Of a stretch of 64,000 nucleotides of DNA, positions 45,676-56,899 are shown piece by piece. Made by a program: the position numbers and the translations under genes. Below the pieces are notes generated by a model. The model saw only the letters and a program-made list of their open reading frames with translations, had not been told where the DNA came from and did not search any database. Each line of letters starts with the position of its first letter. The first letter of the stretch is position 1. This DNA comes from Branchipolynoe longqiensis (taxonomy: Eukaryota > Annelida > Polychaeta > Phyllodocida > Polynoidae): the NCBI GenBank assembly GCA_030323885.1, contig CM059193.1, positions 93,736,852-93,800,851 on the forward strand, given 5' to 3'.

Positions 45676-46013
45676 AAAGTAAAGCTTGTGTTATTTAACA
45701 ACACCTCTAGAGCACATTTATATTTTTATTGTATCATCGGCTATTGGACGTCATTCTGACATATTTCTTTGGAGGAAACCGGCTGCCACCACATAGGCTA
45801 CTCTTTCCGATAAGCAGCAAGGGATCTTTTATATGCACTTTCCCACAGACAGGACAGCACATACCACAGCCTTTGATGAACCAGTTGTGGTCCACTAGGT
45901 GGAACGGAAAATAGCCCAAACTGCAAATGTGTCCACTGAGCAGGATCAATCTGATGACGACCGCTTCACAGGTGGACACTCTACCGCCTGAGCTACTCCC
46001 GCTCCTTTAATTG
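45676..46013 (-). mobile_element. RUDI-like SINE (full length)
   Basis: Mirror orientation of the 37.6-kb copy, with head at the right end and 3' end TTATTTAACAACACC (complement) at the left. Confidence 0.82.
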
Positions 46014-46703
46014 CACAGTAGGCACAGAGAAATGCAATAAATGCTTTGAGGACTCGTGTCCCAGTCATATTGCGTTGTCGTTGCTAGGCAACTCACAGTT
46101 TAGTAGACATTCCCCCACACAAGGCCATAGCTGACACTCATGACTATATGTTTTTACCAGACGAGTTATTTATAATCTGGTGTCAACTAAACTACATAAC
46201 GTTGAGGTAGTAGTAGCAGTATCCAGTGTGTAGGCCCAACAGTCACGTATACATCACAACCATCCCACAGTGTTCTACAATAAGGACGCCAGAATATTTT
46301 GTTAAATGACTTAAAAGTTCTTTGAAGGTGTATTTTTCTCCTTTATTTCAGTTATATTAAATAAATTAAAAGTTGTTTGAAAAAGAAAATTGTGTACCCT
46401 CGGCCAGTAATACATTGACACCACCTCTACTGTCAACGTGACAGCCAAGTCGCTGTCACACCAACCAAGACTAATTATCATGAGTTTGGACAAAAAGAAC
46501 GATAAATAAATTTCACTTTGAATCAGCTACTACAAACAAGCAGTGTGCCTGCCTGGGTAACAAGCTTCAGTTTAAAGTTTCACAATCCAGGGGGTTTGAG
46601 TTTCTGCCATATTAAAAAGTATATTAAGTTGATGTGCTATAATATACTTTACTTTAGTTTGGGGTAACTTTGAATACATATTATATTTCAAGTGAAAACA
46701 TAC
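46014..46703. other. Intergenic sequence
   Basis: Nothing recognised. Confidence 0.5.
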
Positions 46704-47069
46704 TTAAAGCTGCATAGCCCGATGAAAACATCAACTTTTCAAAACCAAAGCAATTATCTAGATTTGATCCTACATATCTAACTTAGATTCTGGCACATGT
46801 ATTAAACATTTGTCGCCACATAGAAGGGAATGCTGAGGCAATTGAATAGAACCTGTTACTGCAGAAGCCTATGGTGTCAGAGTTTTGGCAAGCTTGTCAA
46901 AATTAATTTTCCATGTTTGCACTTCAAATAACTCAAAAGTTGGCCATTTTAAATAGAAGTTACTTCAAACTAATCTAAAACTAAGGTAAGGTAGATACTA
47001 ACAATCAAGTTAATGTATTTATCTCAGAAAATGACAGAAACGCAAAGCGATCGGACTATGCAGCGTTAA
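46704..47069. mobile_element. Element B copy, complete
   Basis: TTAA borders (46704-46707, 47066-47069), both ends and all internal phrases present. A further fragment follows at 47172-47230. Confidence 0.88.
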
Positions 47070-47230
47070 TTTTGGCATACATACGGAAAGGCGCGACATC
47101 AGAGGCCTGTATGACTTTCAGCATGACACGTTCTTTTCACTGGATATAAATTATATTCCCTTCTCTGCAGCCATTAATATTTATTTATTAAGTGCATCAG
47201 TATCTAAGTAGAATATGTAGGATTGAATGC

Positions 47231-47818
47231 AGCGAAGTGCTTTGGTTTACCCAATTGTAGGGTTTCATGGGATTGGTGTGTAATATGCAAGAATTGCGTC
47301 TGATTTGCTGGGGGAGGAGACATTGGCAGCTTTCCACCTCCCTCCCACCAGACTCTCTCCTCCCGAACCTAGGTCCGCCGATCAGAACTCTCCGCTAAGG
47401 CGCCACCTACCGCATTCTCCCAGAACTCCCCATTTGACTGCCACCAACACCAGCACTTCTCCAGCAGCAGAGCTGACAACGTAATTCTTCCGCTCACTGA
47501 CCTAACTTGGAGCGCTTCATCTAATACTCTTCTCCTCATAAATCTCACTCTTTGACTTCACTTCCGTATCCTCATAATGTATCACGAGAGGCCAACGGAA
47601 TAATATCTTCAAGGAGAGGCCCAGATATTTTTATTTTTAGTGACAGATCCAATGGTAGAAGCATTTGAGAGAAGGCTGGATAGATATAGGAGAGGACACC
47701 CACAATTATATGACTTCAAGGCTCCGTCCACTTACATTTGTGTGCAAAAAAAAAGTGTTTTTCTTACCATAACGAGCTGGCATTAGAGGCCCAACAGGGC
47801 TTGGATCAGCCAGAAGAG
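47231..47818. other. Intergenic sequence
   Basis: Pyrimidine-rich at 47330-47480; no exon recognised. Confidence 0.5.
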
Positions 47819-47920
47819 GATCTATAAGTTAATCTATAAGTTAATCTGTAAGTTAATCTGTAAGTTAATCTGTACGTTAATCTGTAAGTTAATCTGAAAG
47901 TTAATCTGTAAGTTAATCAC
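47819..47920. repeat. 12-bp tandem repeat (AAGTTAATCTGT)
   Basis: Nine copies with single-base variants. Confidence 0.95.
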
Positions 47921-48097
47921 CTTGCATCACTCTTCACTAGTAGGGCTTCAGGGCTCTTCGGGACAATAACAACATATTTACCTCTACTATGTCTCCAGCT
48001 CCTCCCATGCCAATCATGTAGCTTACGAATATCACCATTATCAGGAAATACATCTGTGCATTTTGAATCCATTTTACGGTCACAAAACTCAACTTAC

Positions 48098-48145
48098 CCC
48101 GTGACTGTGATAGTCGATCATAGGATGGCGAAAACTGGAACTTAC
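48098..48145 (-). other. Candidate recursive splice site / 48-nt RS-exon
   Basis: On the minus strand a T-rich tract (TATTTTGTTTCAG) ends at 48146 and is followed at once by GTAAGTTCC. The hexamer GTAAGT directly after CAG is the hallmark of a ratcheting point, with acceptor and donor back to back. Forty-eight bases further the sequence reads CACGGG|GTAAGTTGAG, a second strong donor, which would define a 48-nt RS-exon with phase-1 ends. It could encode KFQFSPSYDRLSQSR. The alternative is an ordinary in-frame cassette exon, of liprin-beta or of an unknown gene. Nothing else nearby confirms a gene. Confidence 0.35.
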
Positions 48146-48499
48146 CTGAAACAAAATAAAACATAGACATGAATATTAACCACCTACTAAGTATTTGTGT
48201 TCTTACATTCTACAACCTGGCAAATCGCCAATGTTACCATGTACCTGAGACAGTGAGAGCTTAGTGGTACTTTTCTAATGCGTAACAGTTAAATGACCTT
48301 CGATGATCTTTTTAAATACATGTGCTGTATAGGTATTATGCGAGTACAACGGTGTGGAAAGTAATTCCATTATTATTACTGTTATTATATATATATACTT
48401 ATTTCAGTATTTGCTGCTCTGTGCATCCTCACCACTATGATTGGACCGGTGGCACTGCCACCGGCCCTCCTCATCCCTAATGGATGCGTGCATATGTTC

Positions 48500-48672
48500 A
48501 AAGGAGGAATTTATATATATATATATTATATATATATACATATATATATACCATATATATATATTTATATATATTTATATTATATATATATGTATAATAT
48601 ATATATATAATATATATACTTATATATTATACATATATATATATATATACATACATATATATATATATGATA
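48500..48672. repeat. TA-rich microsatellite
   Basis: Interrupted (TA)n with near-palindromic blocks; followed by C-runs at 48758 and 48797. Confidence 0.95.
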
Positions 48673-48885
48673 CATAGCGCATTATACGAGTATAAATGCA
48701 AGGGGAACAAATACTTTATATATATCTATTCCTCCTTGGCGCATTGGTGGAGTGCCCCCCTCCCCCCCAGCTGTCGGGGTAATTGGTGGGTGCGACCCCC
48801 CCCCCCCCCCCGCCGCGCCACACACACTGGAGGAATAATATATAATTTTAATATATTTATATTAACATGTGTTGATTGAAGTTGC

Positions 48886-49245
48886 ACTTTACTTGCATAG
48901 TCTGATGATTTTGAATTTCTATCATTTTCTGAGATAACTAACTATATTATGTTGATCGCTATAATCTACCTTACTTCAGTTTCAAGTAACTTTGATTTAA
49001 AATGGTTAACTTAGGAGATATTTGAAGTGTAAACATGCAACAAACAATGTTGGCATGTGTGTCATAACTCTGATCCCATAGGCTTCAGCAGTAACATATA
49101 TCGCTGCAGTATTTCCTTCCCCGTCCTGATACGACCTTAGATGTTGCTAGGACGTAAAACAACAACAAACAAACAACAAACAAACAAACGTATTTCCTTC
49201 AATGTTGTGACACATTGTAAAAATATACGGATTTTCGGTTAAGAA
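48886..49245. mobile_element. Element B copy split by a SINE-A tail
   Basis: Contains GCATAGTCTGATGATTTTGA and TAACTTTGATTTAAAATGG, then is interrupted at GTATTTCCTTC. Confidence 0.75.
49120..49189 (+). mobile_element. SINE-A 3' end inserted alone
   Basis: Starts CCCGTCCTGATACGACC and ends (CAAA)n; flanked by identical GTATTTCCTTC (49109-49119, 49190-49200). Confidence 0.93.
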
Positions 49246-50328
49246 TTATATATTGGCAGAGAGCATTATTATTCTTGGACGACGGAGTGGGAACCAGGTT
49301 ATGTAAACTAAAAGCAATAGAATCCCACTCCCATTGTACATGATACTGAGTGATGTGAAATATATGTTATATATGATGCTTGGAGTTAATGAAGAGATGT
49401 TCCTATAAAAGAGACAGTACATGATTATTGAAATGTTTCTCTATGTGTTCATAAAGAATACAATTGGAGAAAAAGGACAATTTTAATATATATATCTATA
49501 TATATATCTGTAACTGTATACAACATCCTGTTCACCCATGACCACTGGACCGACCCACCTGCCTAATCTGCATATGTATAGAGTGCACCACCTGCAGCTG
49601 GTTTGAGTGACAGCCCCTACTGGGGGTGGCCACCCACCCAGACTGTGGGGAGTGTCTGATTGGCTGGCTGGGGAATGTCCGGTCACCTGACTCCCTTGGC
49701 CTATCCTGACCACACACTAGTCTCAGATAATTAATTATTCAAAAATCTGCTCCAGGTAAACTGGAGAGAAATCACTCTACTCCTAGCTCTTGAGTGAGAC
49801 ACACCTACTTTTGAGCAGGAACCCCAGACACTCTGTCTGATGCTATCTAAATTCACCTATTCAAATTGAGTGTATACACAGCCATAGGACTCCTGTCCCA
49901 TGGGCTGTAGGCACTGCTTTCAGTATACAGGCTAAAGTGATAATGAGACATAGTGTGGGCAGCATATGAGGAGTGAAGGTGCTAGGTCACATGTAAGGGG
50001 GATGGACAGGAGTTGCTGCCAATAAAGCACAACTTATTCACTGTTCATCTGTGTGACTGGTTTTCCTTCCTCTTTCCAGACTTGGTTAAATTGATTTAGG
50101 CTGATTGCATCACAGGTGAAATGAAGGGGAAGAGTTTTGTAGTCACATGGGGTGCTCAACACAGCAGAGCATCCATGTTTCTATAACATGTTCAATAAGT
50201 GCACTAGTATCTAAGTTAGATAGGTATAATTAAATGTAGATAATTGCTTTGGTTTGGAAAATTTGCTTTTTATTATCGGACTATGCAGCTTTATACTCGA
50301 TGAGTTTGCTGGTAGAGTGGATCCCTGG
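49246..50328. other. Intergenic sequence
   Basis: A short TA run at 49483-49508 and an element-B end fragment at 50190-50294 (AAGTTAGATA ... ATCGGACTATGCAGCTTTA). No gene seen. Confidence 0.5.
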
Positions 50329-50373
50329 TGGATCCCTGGTGGATCCCTGGTGGATCCCTGGTGGATCCCTGGT
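50319..50373. repeat. 12-bp tandem repeat (GGATCCCTGGTG), 5 copies
   Basis: Near-perfect. Confidence 0.95.
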
Positions 50374-50793
50374 CGCGCAGTGCGGTTTGGATCACTACTG
50401 TCTGGGTTATCAGTCAGAGGGAGGCGGTGCAAGGCGGCTTATCTGCCGGATATCACAGCCACATGTACGCATGCGCACACTGCACACGCGCACCGGAAGG
50501 ACGGAGGGACGCCCATTACCAAGAAAAGGTTACTTTACATTCCAACATACACACATTTAAATTAAATAATCAACCTTAAAAGAAAACGGAAACAATCAAA
50601 TTAAAATAATTAAAAAAGCCATAAATAGAACTTTCTTTTGTAAACTAAATACCATAATACAGTGTGTTCTGATAGAATATCTGTCTCAGAGATGAAAATC
50701 ATACACCAATCAAATTATACTTAGTAAATATATACTCCATTGTCAACTTATAGCTAAGCAGTATAGAGGGCTCCAAAGCAAACACCCCATTAC

Positions 50794-51557
50794 TTAACGT
50801 TGCATAGTGCGATGTTTTTGAGTTTCTGTCATTTTTATGAGATAAATATATTATGTCGAAGGTCATAATCTACCTTACTCTATCTTGAAATTATTATGAT
50901 CTTAAATAGCAAACTTTTGAAATATTTGAAGTGCAACCATGCAAAATTAATTTTTGCAAGCATGCCAAAACTTAGATAAAAGATTCACCCGGTACTTGTA
51001 GTACACGGGTGAAGGACAACGTAGTGTAAATACGCACGAAAATAGGTTTAGTATGGAACATGAACTAGAAACTGTGGCTCCAGTATCAAATGGCTACTCA
51101 TATAGGCACCGAGTTGGTGAAATGGGCGAGAATGCAAAAAGACAAGATGGCGGCCAGAGAATGCCGTCGATTTCACTTTTAAATTGCATTAAAGCATGTT
51201 TTATTATATTTTCCAACTCAAAAGTAGCGGGTAAACATGAAGACAAAGAATAAATGTTGCTTCTTAGATTGAGAAATTAGGCTCTCATAAAGACTCATTT
51301 CATTAGTCCGATTTTTATATAAGGCTGATCTTCACCCGTGTACTTCAAGTACCGGGTGAATCTTTTATCTAGCCAAAACTCTGACATCATAGGATTCTGC
51401 AGTAATAGGTTCTATTAAATTGCACCATTATTCCCTTCTATATGATGACAAATGCTTAATAAGTGCATCAGTATCCAAGTTAGATATGACGATTCAAATC
51501 TAGATAATTATTTGGGTTTTAACAATTTGATGCTTTCATCGGACTATGCAGCTTTAA
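50794..51557. mobile_element. Element B copy, complete, carrying MITE-1
   Basis: TTAA borders at 50794-50797 and 51554-51557. The two halves join at GCCAAAACTCTGACA, the uninterrupted family sequence. Confidence 0.93.
50972..51371. mobile_element. MITE-1 copy, 400 bp, nested in element B
   Basis: Identical 9-mers GCCAAAACT at 50963-50971 and 51372-51380; motif AAGATGGCGGC at 51144-51154. Confidence 0.96.
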
Positions 51558-51569
51558 TTTCTACTGATT

Positions 51570-52917
51570 TCATAGGCTATAACTTTATAAGGATGTTCCC
51601 GGCACCTTGTATTCCCAAATGGCCACCCAACAAAGCTCTGAAATATTACTTACCTACTACTGATTTGGTTGGTTATAACTATAAGTATAAGCCTGTATCA
51701 GGATGTCTACAGCACCTCATATTACCAAATGGCCAGCCTTCAAAGTTTTAACGAGGCCTCCAATATTACTATCCACTACTGATAAGCCTGTATCAGGATG
51801 TCTACAGCACCTCATATTACCAAATGGCCACACATCAAAGGTTTAACGAGGCCTCCAATATTACTATCCACTACTGATAAGCCTGTATCAGGATGTCTAC
51901 AGAACCTCATATTACCAAATGGCCACACATCAAAGGTTTAACGAGGCCTCCAATATTACTTTCCACTACTGATAAGCCTGTATCAGGATGTCTACAGCAC
52001 CTCATATTACCAAATGGCCACACATCAAAGGTTTAACGAGGCCTCCAATATTACTATCCACTACTGATAAGCCTGTATCAGGATGTCTACAGCACCTCAT
52101 ATTACCAAATGGCCACACATCAAAGGTTTGACAAGGCCTCAAATATTACTTATCCACTACTGATTAATTGGTTATAACTAAAAGTCTGTATCAGGATGTC
52201 TACAGCACCTCATATTACCAAATGGCCAGCCTTCAAAGTTTTAACGAGGCCTCCAATATTACTAATCCACTACTGATAAGCCTGTATCAGGATGTCTACA
52301 GCACCTCATATTACCAAATGGCCAGCCTTCAAAGTTTTAACGAGGCCTCCAATATTACTAATCCACTACTGATAAGCCTGTATCAGGATGTCTACAGCAC
52401 CTCATATTACCAAATGGTCACCCATCAAAGTTTTGACAAGGCCTCCAATATTACTAATCCACTACTGATAAGCCTGTATCAGGATGTCTACAGCACCTCA
52501 TATTACCAAATGGCCACACATCAAAGGTTTAACGAGGCCTCCAATATTACTAATCCACTACTGATAAGCCTGTATTAGGATGTCTACAGTACCTCATCTT
52601 ACCAAATGGCCACACATCAAAGTTTTGACGAGGCCTCCAATATTACTTATCCACTACTGATAAGCCTGTATCAGGATGTCTACAGCACCTCATATTACCA
52701 AATGGCCACACATCAAAGTTTTGACGAGGCCTCCAATATTACTTATCCACTACTGATAAGCCTGTATCAGGATGTCTATGGCACCTCATATTACCAAATG
52801 GCCAGCCATCAAAGTTTTTACGAGGCCTCCAATATTACTTATCCACTACTCATAAGCCTGTGTCAGGATGTCTATGGCACCTCATATTTCCAGGTTGTTA
52901 ACCCAGCCAAGTTCTGA
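51570..52917. repeat. 95/96-bp minisatellite, about 14 copies
   Basis: Unit phrases: GATAAGCCTGTATCAGGATG, TCTACAGCACCTCATATTAC, CAAATGGCCACACATCAAAG, CGAGGCCTCCAATATTACT. Units to about 52140 are mostly 95 bp; from 52170 they are 96 bp and stay open in one frame (SLYQDVYSTSYYQM ... SNIT). Confidence 0.95.
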
Positions 52918-53032
52918 CGATGTTCAGATTGCTTAACTTAGGTGATTGGACGAGAACTGGTGTTTCCAACATTATATCAGCTGCATTGCATGCTTGGTGC
53001 ACCACACATTGTTGTTGGAGATCTCGACTCTG

Positions 53033-53343
53033 GAGCGGGACATAGCTCAGGCGGTAGAGTGTCCACCTGTGAAGGTGTAGGTCATCCTATCGATCCTGCT
53101 CAGTGGACCCATTTACAATTTGGGCTATTTTCCGTTCCAACCAGTGGTCCAGAACTGGTTCATCAAAGGCTGTGGTATATGCTGTCCTGTCTGTGGAAAA
53201 ATGCATATAAAATACCCCTTGCTGCTTATCGGAAAGAGTAGCCTATATGGTGGCAGCGGGCTTCCCCCAAAGAAATATGTCAGGATGACCATGTACTTGA
53301 CGTCCAATAGCTGATGATAACAAATAAAACAAGCTTTACTTTT
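53033..53343 (+). mobile_element. RUDI-like SINE
   Basis: Nearly full length; the 3' end lacks the CTCTAGAGGCGTC block and goes straight to AACAAATAAAACAAGC. Confidence 0.82.
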
Positions 53344-53591
53344 TTCGTTAGATTCTCGACTCGGGTGCACACACACACAGACACACACTCATTCACTCAC
53401 AAACAGGTTATTGGGGGGAAGCTGAGTGATAACATGTTAGGGAGAAGTGTCTGACCAAAGCCATCAAGTGTGCACCAAAGTAAACCTGAATTTCCATCAA
53501 CAGTCGCCACACACTCAGCCCCCCCAGACCCCCCTCCCTATCTCACCTGATAACACTGAGGACCAGAAGAAACGCTACGAGAAAGGGGAAC

Positions 53592-54336
53592 CTGACGGCC
53601 CTGTCACACTACGATGTATTGCATCAGCGTATGACCAACGGATGAAAAAGGCCCAATACGTCGAGACGCGTCGAACTTTCCGGGGCTGGAACAAAGTTGG
53701 ACGTATACACAACGGACTGAACATATGCAGAAGTATGTGCGAAGTATTGCTAGCGTATTAGAGCGCGTCATAGAAAATATGGCCAAACGTTTGACTAATG
53801 TGCCTCCGCCGTTCTCGGCGTATGGCCAGCGTATGAGTAACATATCCCCACTTGGTCATAAGTTGGCAAGAGAATAGCTCGCATATGCTCACGCAACATT
53901 CGCCAAACGCCAGCAAACGTTATAAAAGTTATTTGATCATCAGAAGTACGCCTTAGACGTTAAAGATGTCAAGACACGGAGAACTGCCACATGTACGTTA
54001 GACATACATTATACGTATGTTAGTCATACATTGTCAATATGTGACTGTACGACTAACGACTAACATACTTCGACGTATGTATAATGTACATCTAGCGTAT
54101 ATCGACGTATGTCTAATGTATACATAGCGTGTGCCTAATGGAACAGACATACGTTGTCGAACATCAAAAGTTTTGAACATGCTCAAAACGTTTATGGCGC
54201 CTTGGTGTGCGATGCAATATAACAGCGTACACATAACGTACTCATAACGTATCTCGACGTACACCAACGTGTTGGCGCAAAATCACCTATGTCGGCACAC
54301 GCTAACGCGATGCGTCGTAGTGTGACAGGGCCTTGA
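53592..54336. mobile_element. TTAA-type element, 745 bp
   Basis: Ends GGCCCTGTCACACTACGATG and (inverted) GGCCCTGTCACACTACGACG; flanks CTGA/TTGA. Interior like the 30.5-kb copy (ACATACGT/ACGTATGT pairs, CAAAAGTTTTG). Confidence 0.82.
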
Positions 54337-54370
54337 ACGCAAGTCTCAAATTATGTCCAACACAATATAA

Positions 54371-54441
54371 GGTTGGTTGGTTGTTGGAGATTTATGTCCT
54401 GGCAACATCTAAGGTCATATCTAAGGTCATATAAGGACGAG
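54371..54441 (-). mobile_element. SINE-A 3' end inserted alone
   Basis: Flanked by CACAATATAA (54361-54370, 54442-54451); a 13-bp AAGGTCATATCTA duplication lies inside. Confidence 0.85.
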
Positions 54442-54476
54442 CACAATATAAAGAGCTATCATATTTCACAACTTGT

Positions 54477-54523
54477 GAAATCAATGTACTCTAGAGGCGT
54501 CATTAAATAAAACAAACTTCTTT
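54477..54523 (+). mobile_element. RUDI-like SINE 3' fragment
   Basis: Contains CTCTAGAGGCGTCATTAAAT and AAAACAAACTT only. Confidence 0.75.
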
Positions 54524-54577
54524 TTTCACAACTTGTGGGTAGGACACCTTGATTGGATACCCGCCAAATTGCGTCAT

Positions 54578-55488
54578 TTAAAGCGGCATAGTCCGATGAA
54601 GCATCACATTTAGAAAACCCAAACAATTACCTAGATTTGATTCTACATTTCTAACTTACATACGGATGCACTTATTAACCATTTTTTTGCCACATAGAAG
54701 GGAATACTGAGTCAATTTAATAGAACATGTTACTGCAGAAGCCTATGTTGTCAGAGTTTTGGCATGCTTGCTCAAATTAATTTAGCATATTTGCACTTCA
54801 AATATCTCAAAAGTTAGCCATTTAAAGTTGCCTGGTATACCTCACCCAGAAACAAACGAATCCAGCATCAAAAGCTCTCCAAACATGCCTTTGCTTAGTT
54901 TGTTCAGTTCATGCAACTAAACATGTGGGAGGAGAGTGTTGAGGTCTGTGATGTATGAATGACATCATAGGTGGATTCCCTCATCACATGACCTAGAGGG
55001 GTTCCCCACACACAGGGGAAGCCATGGCAACCACCAAGATGGCAGCCACAGAAAGCTCTCAATTCAACTATTAAAGTCTATTAATCTACATGGTTTAATC
55101 AATTATTCACACAAAAAGTACCTGGTTATGAGAAATAAACATTTGAACTTTATATTTAGCATTTTCGATTGCAAATTCTAACATTTGTCTCTATATGGTT
55201 GTTTAAAAGCCTTGTCAGTGCTGCTGGACTAAATACATACCACACAACAGGAGCAACCAATTTCAGCACTCTAGCCCCACGTATACAGTTGCATAAACTG
55301 AAAACCTGCAAAGGTATGCTTGGAGAGCATTTGTCGGAGTATGGTTCGTGTCTCAGCAGCCTATACCCGGTCCATTTAAAATGAAAGTTACTTCAAACAA
55401 AAGTAAGGTCGATTTATAACAATTAATTTAATATATTTATCTTAGAAAAATGATAGAAACTCAAAGCCATCGGAATATGCAACTTTAA
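54578..55488. mobile_element. Element B copy, complete, carrying another element
   Basis: TTAA borders 54578-54581 and 55485-55488. The halves rejoin at GCCATTTAAAATGAAAGTTA. Confidence 0.9.
54827..55371. mobile_element. Distant MITE-1 relative, 545 bp
   Basis: Flanked by CCATTTAAA on both sides (54818-54826, 55372-55380). Weak inverted ends (CCTGGTATA/CCGGGTATA). The interior shares CAAGATGGCAGCC and AGAAAGCTCTC with MITE-1. Confidence 0.75.
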
Positions 55489-55722
55489 ATTCATTGATAG
55501 TTTAACATCGTTATAAACACAAGATCTGTTGTCAAGGTGTGCTCAACAGGAAGTTGAATACAACCGAGAAACACTGTACAGGGAAAGGAAGAACGGTACA
55601 GTGCTGCCCTCTGGTGTCTTGAACGGGAACTACCACATTCATTGTCAATCATCTCAGCGTTAAAAAGTGGCCCAGAATGAGGTGTAACATGGTCCCATTG
55701 CGTTTGTTTTCACAAAGGTTAT

Positions 55723-55748
55723 CACTGGGGGGGGGGGGGGGGGGGGGT
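55723..55748. repeat. G-run
   Basis: Over 20 consecutive G. Confidence 0.95.
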
Positions 55749-55859
55749 TCAAAGTCCAGGCACAGAGGCGCGAGAGTTCTCTGCTATTATCGCCCAGTTT
55801 CACAATTGTCAAAACAATGACACTATTGTTGGCAAAATCAACTTTAAGACCGCATACAT

Positions 55860-56090
55860 TACATAGGTACATACACACATGCACACATACAAACACATGC
55901 ATACATGCATGCATGCATATATACATGCACACATGCATGCATACATACACACATGCAAACATACACACATGTATGCATACATACCCACATCCATACATAC
56001 ATACACCCATGCATGCATTCATGTATACATGCATACATACATACATACATACATACATACACATACATACATACATACATGCATACATTA
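55860..56090. repeat. CATA/CATG microsatellite
   Basis: Tetranucleotide (CATA)n with CATG and CACA variants. Confidence 0.97.
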
Positions 56091-56429
56091 AATTATATGT
56101 AGCCCATCTAATCTTACAATCTGTTTTCGGTATGTTAGTAACTTTGCATTGAAGCATGACAGTAACTGAATTTGTTTAATATATTTGGGGACAATGGTAT
56201 TTTGATGGTTGATTCGCAATGCAAACTCTATTGCAATATCCCGAAGTACTAACTACCCTTGTATGAGAGTGCAGTGAAGACTGCAAACTGTTTTCGAACC
56301 TGGCTTTAAAAGAATGTGAGCGCTTAATTGTTGGTTCAACATTTCGCCACTATGCGCCGCTAGCGATCAGGCCGCACTTAAGCACCACCAAGCGGCCATA
56401 AGGGGAACTGGAATCCAACTAAAGCTAAG
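56091..56429. other. Intergenic sequence
   Basis: Nothing recognised. Confidence 0.5.
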
Positions 56430-56880
56430 ATTCCTTCTACGTGGTATGCGGCATGCGGCATGCGGCATGCGGTATGCGAATGGGAGGATTCCTTCTACGC
56501 GGTAAGCGGCAAGCGTCCTCCACCACCACTACCAGATGTTTCCCCTCAGCACCCCTGGGTGTGACCGTTCCATAATGATCAGTCGCCTCTCCTAGTCTAA
56601 AACTAATGGACAAGTGTGACTGACGTTTCTATTCGCATACCGCGTGCCACATGCCGCATGCCACACCGATCGCTACAGGGACTGATCGAGTTGCCGCATT
56701 CGCATTCGCATTCGCATTCGCATACCACGTGTAAGGGATGTAGCCCATCGGCTTCAAGGCGTTTCGATTTTTTGCCACATTCGCATACCACATACAGCAC
56801 GCATTCCTTCCATGCGTTTTGCGGTATGCGGTATGCGAATGGCGTGATTCCTTACACGCGGCATGCGGCATGCAGCGAGG
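56430..56880. repeat. Palindromic element with GGCATGC / GCATTC repeats
   Basis: ATTCCTTCTACGYGGTATGC-type ends occur at 56431, 56488 and 56850, and inverted at 56640-56735, with internal (GGCAT GC)n and (GCATTC)n hexamer runs. Probably a compound TIR element. Confidence 0.6.
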
Positions 56881-56899
56881 GATATATAAAAGACCCTGC

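Noticed and set aside
47937..48097. Membrane-segment-like peptide (MYFLIMVIFVSYMIGMGG) as a channel exon
   Set aside because: Lies beyond a strong GTAAGT donor on the same strand, matches no family I can name, and short hydrophobic frames are common in AT-rich DNA.
49483..50040. Satellite or gene in the 49.5-50.0 kb region
   Set aside because: Only short frames and a brief TA run; nothing supportable.
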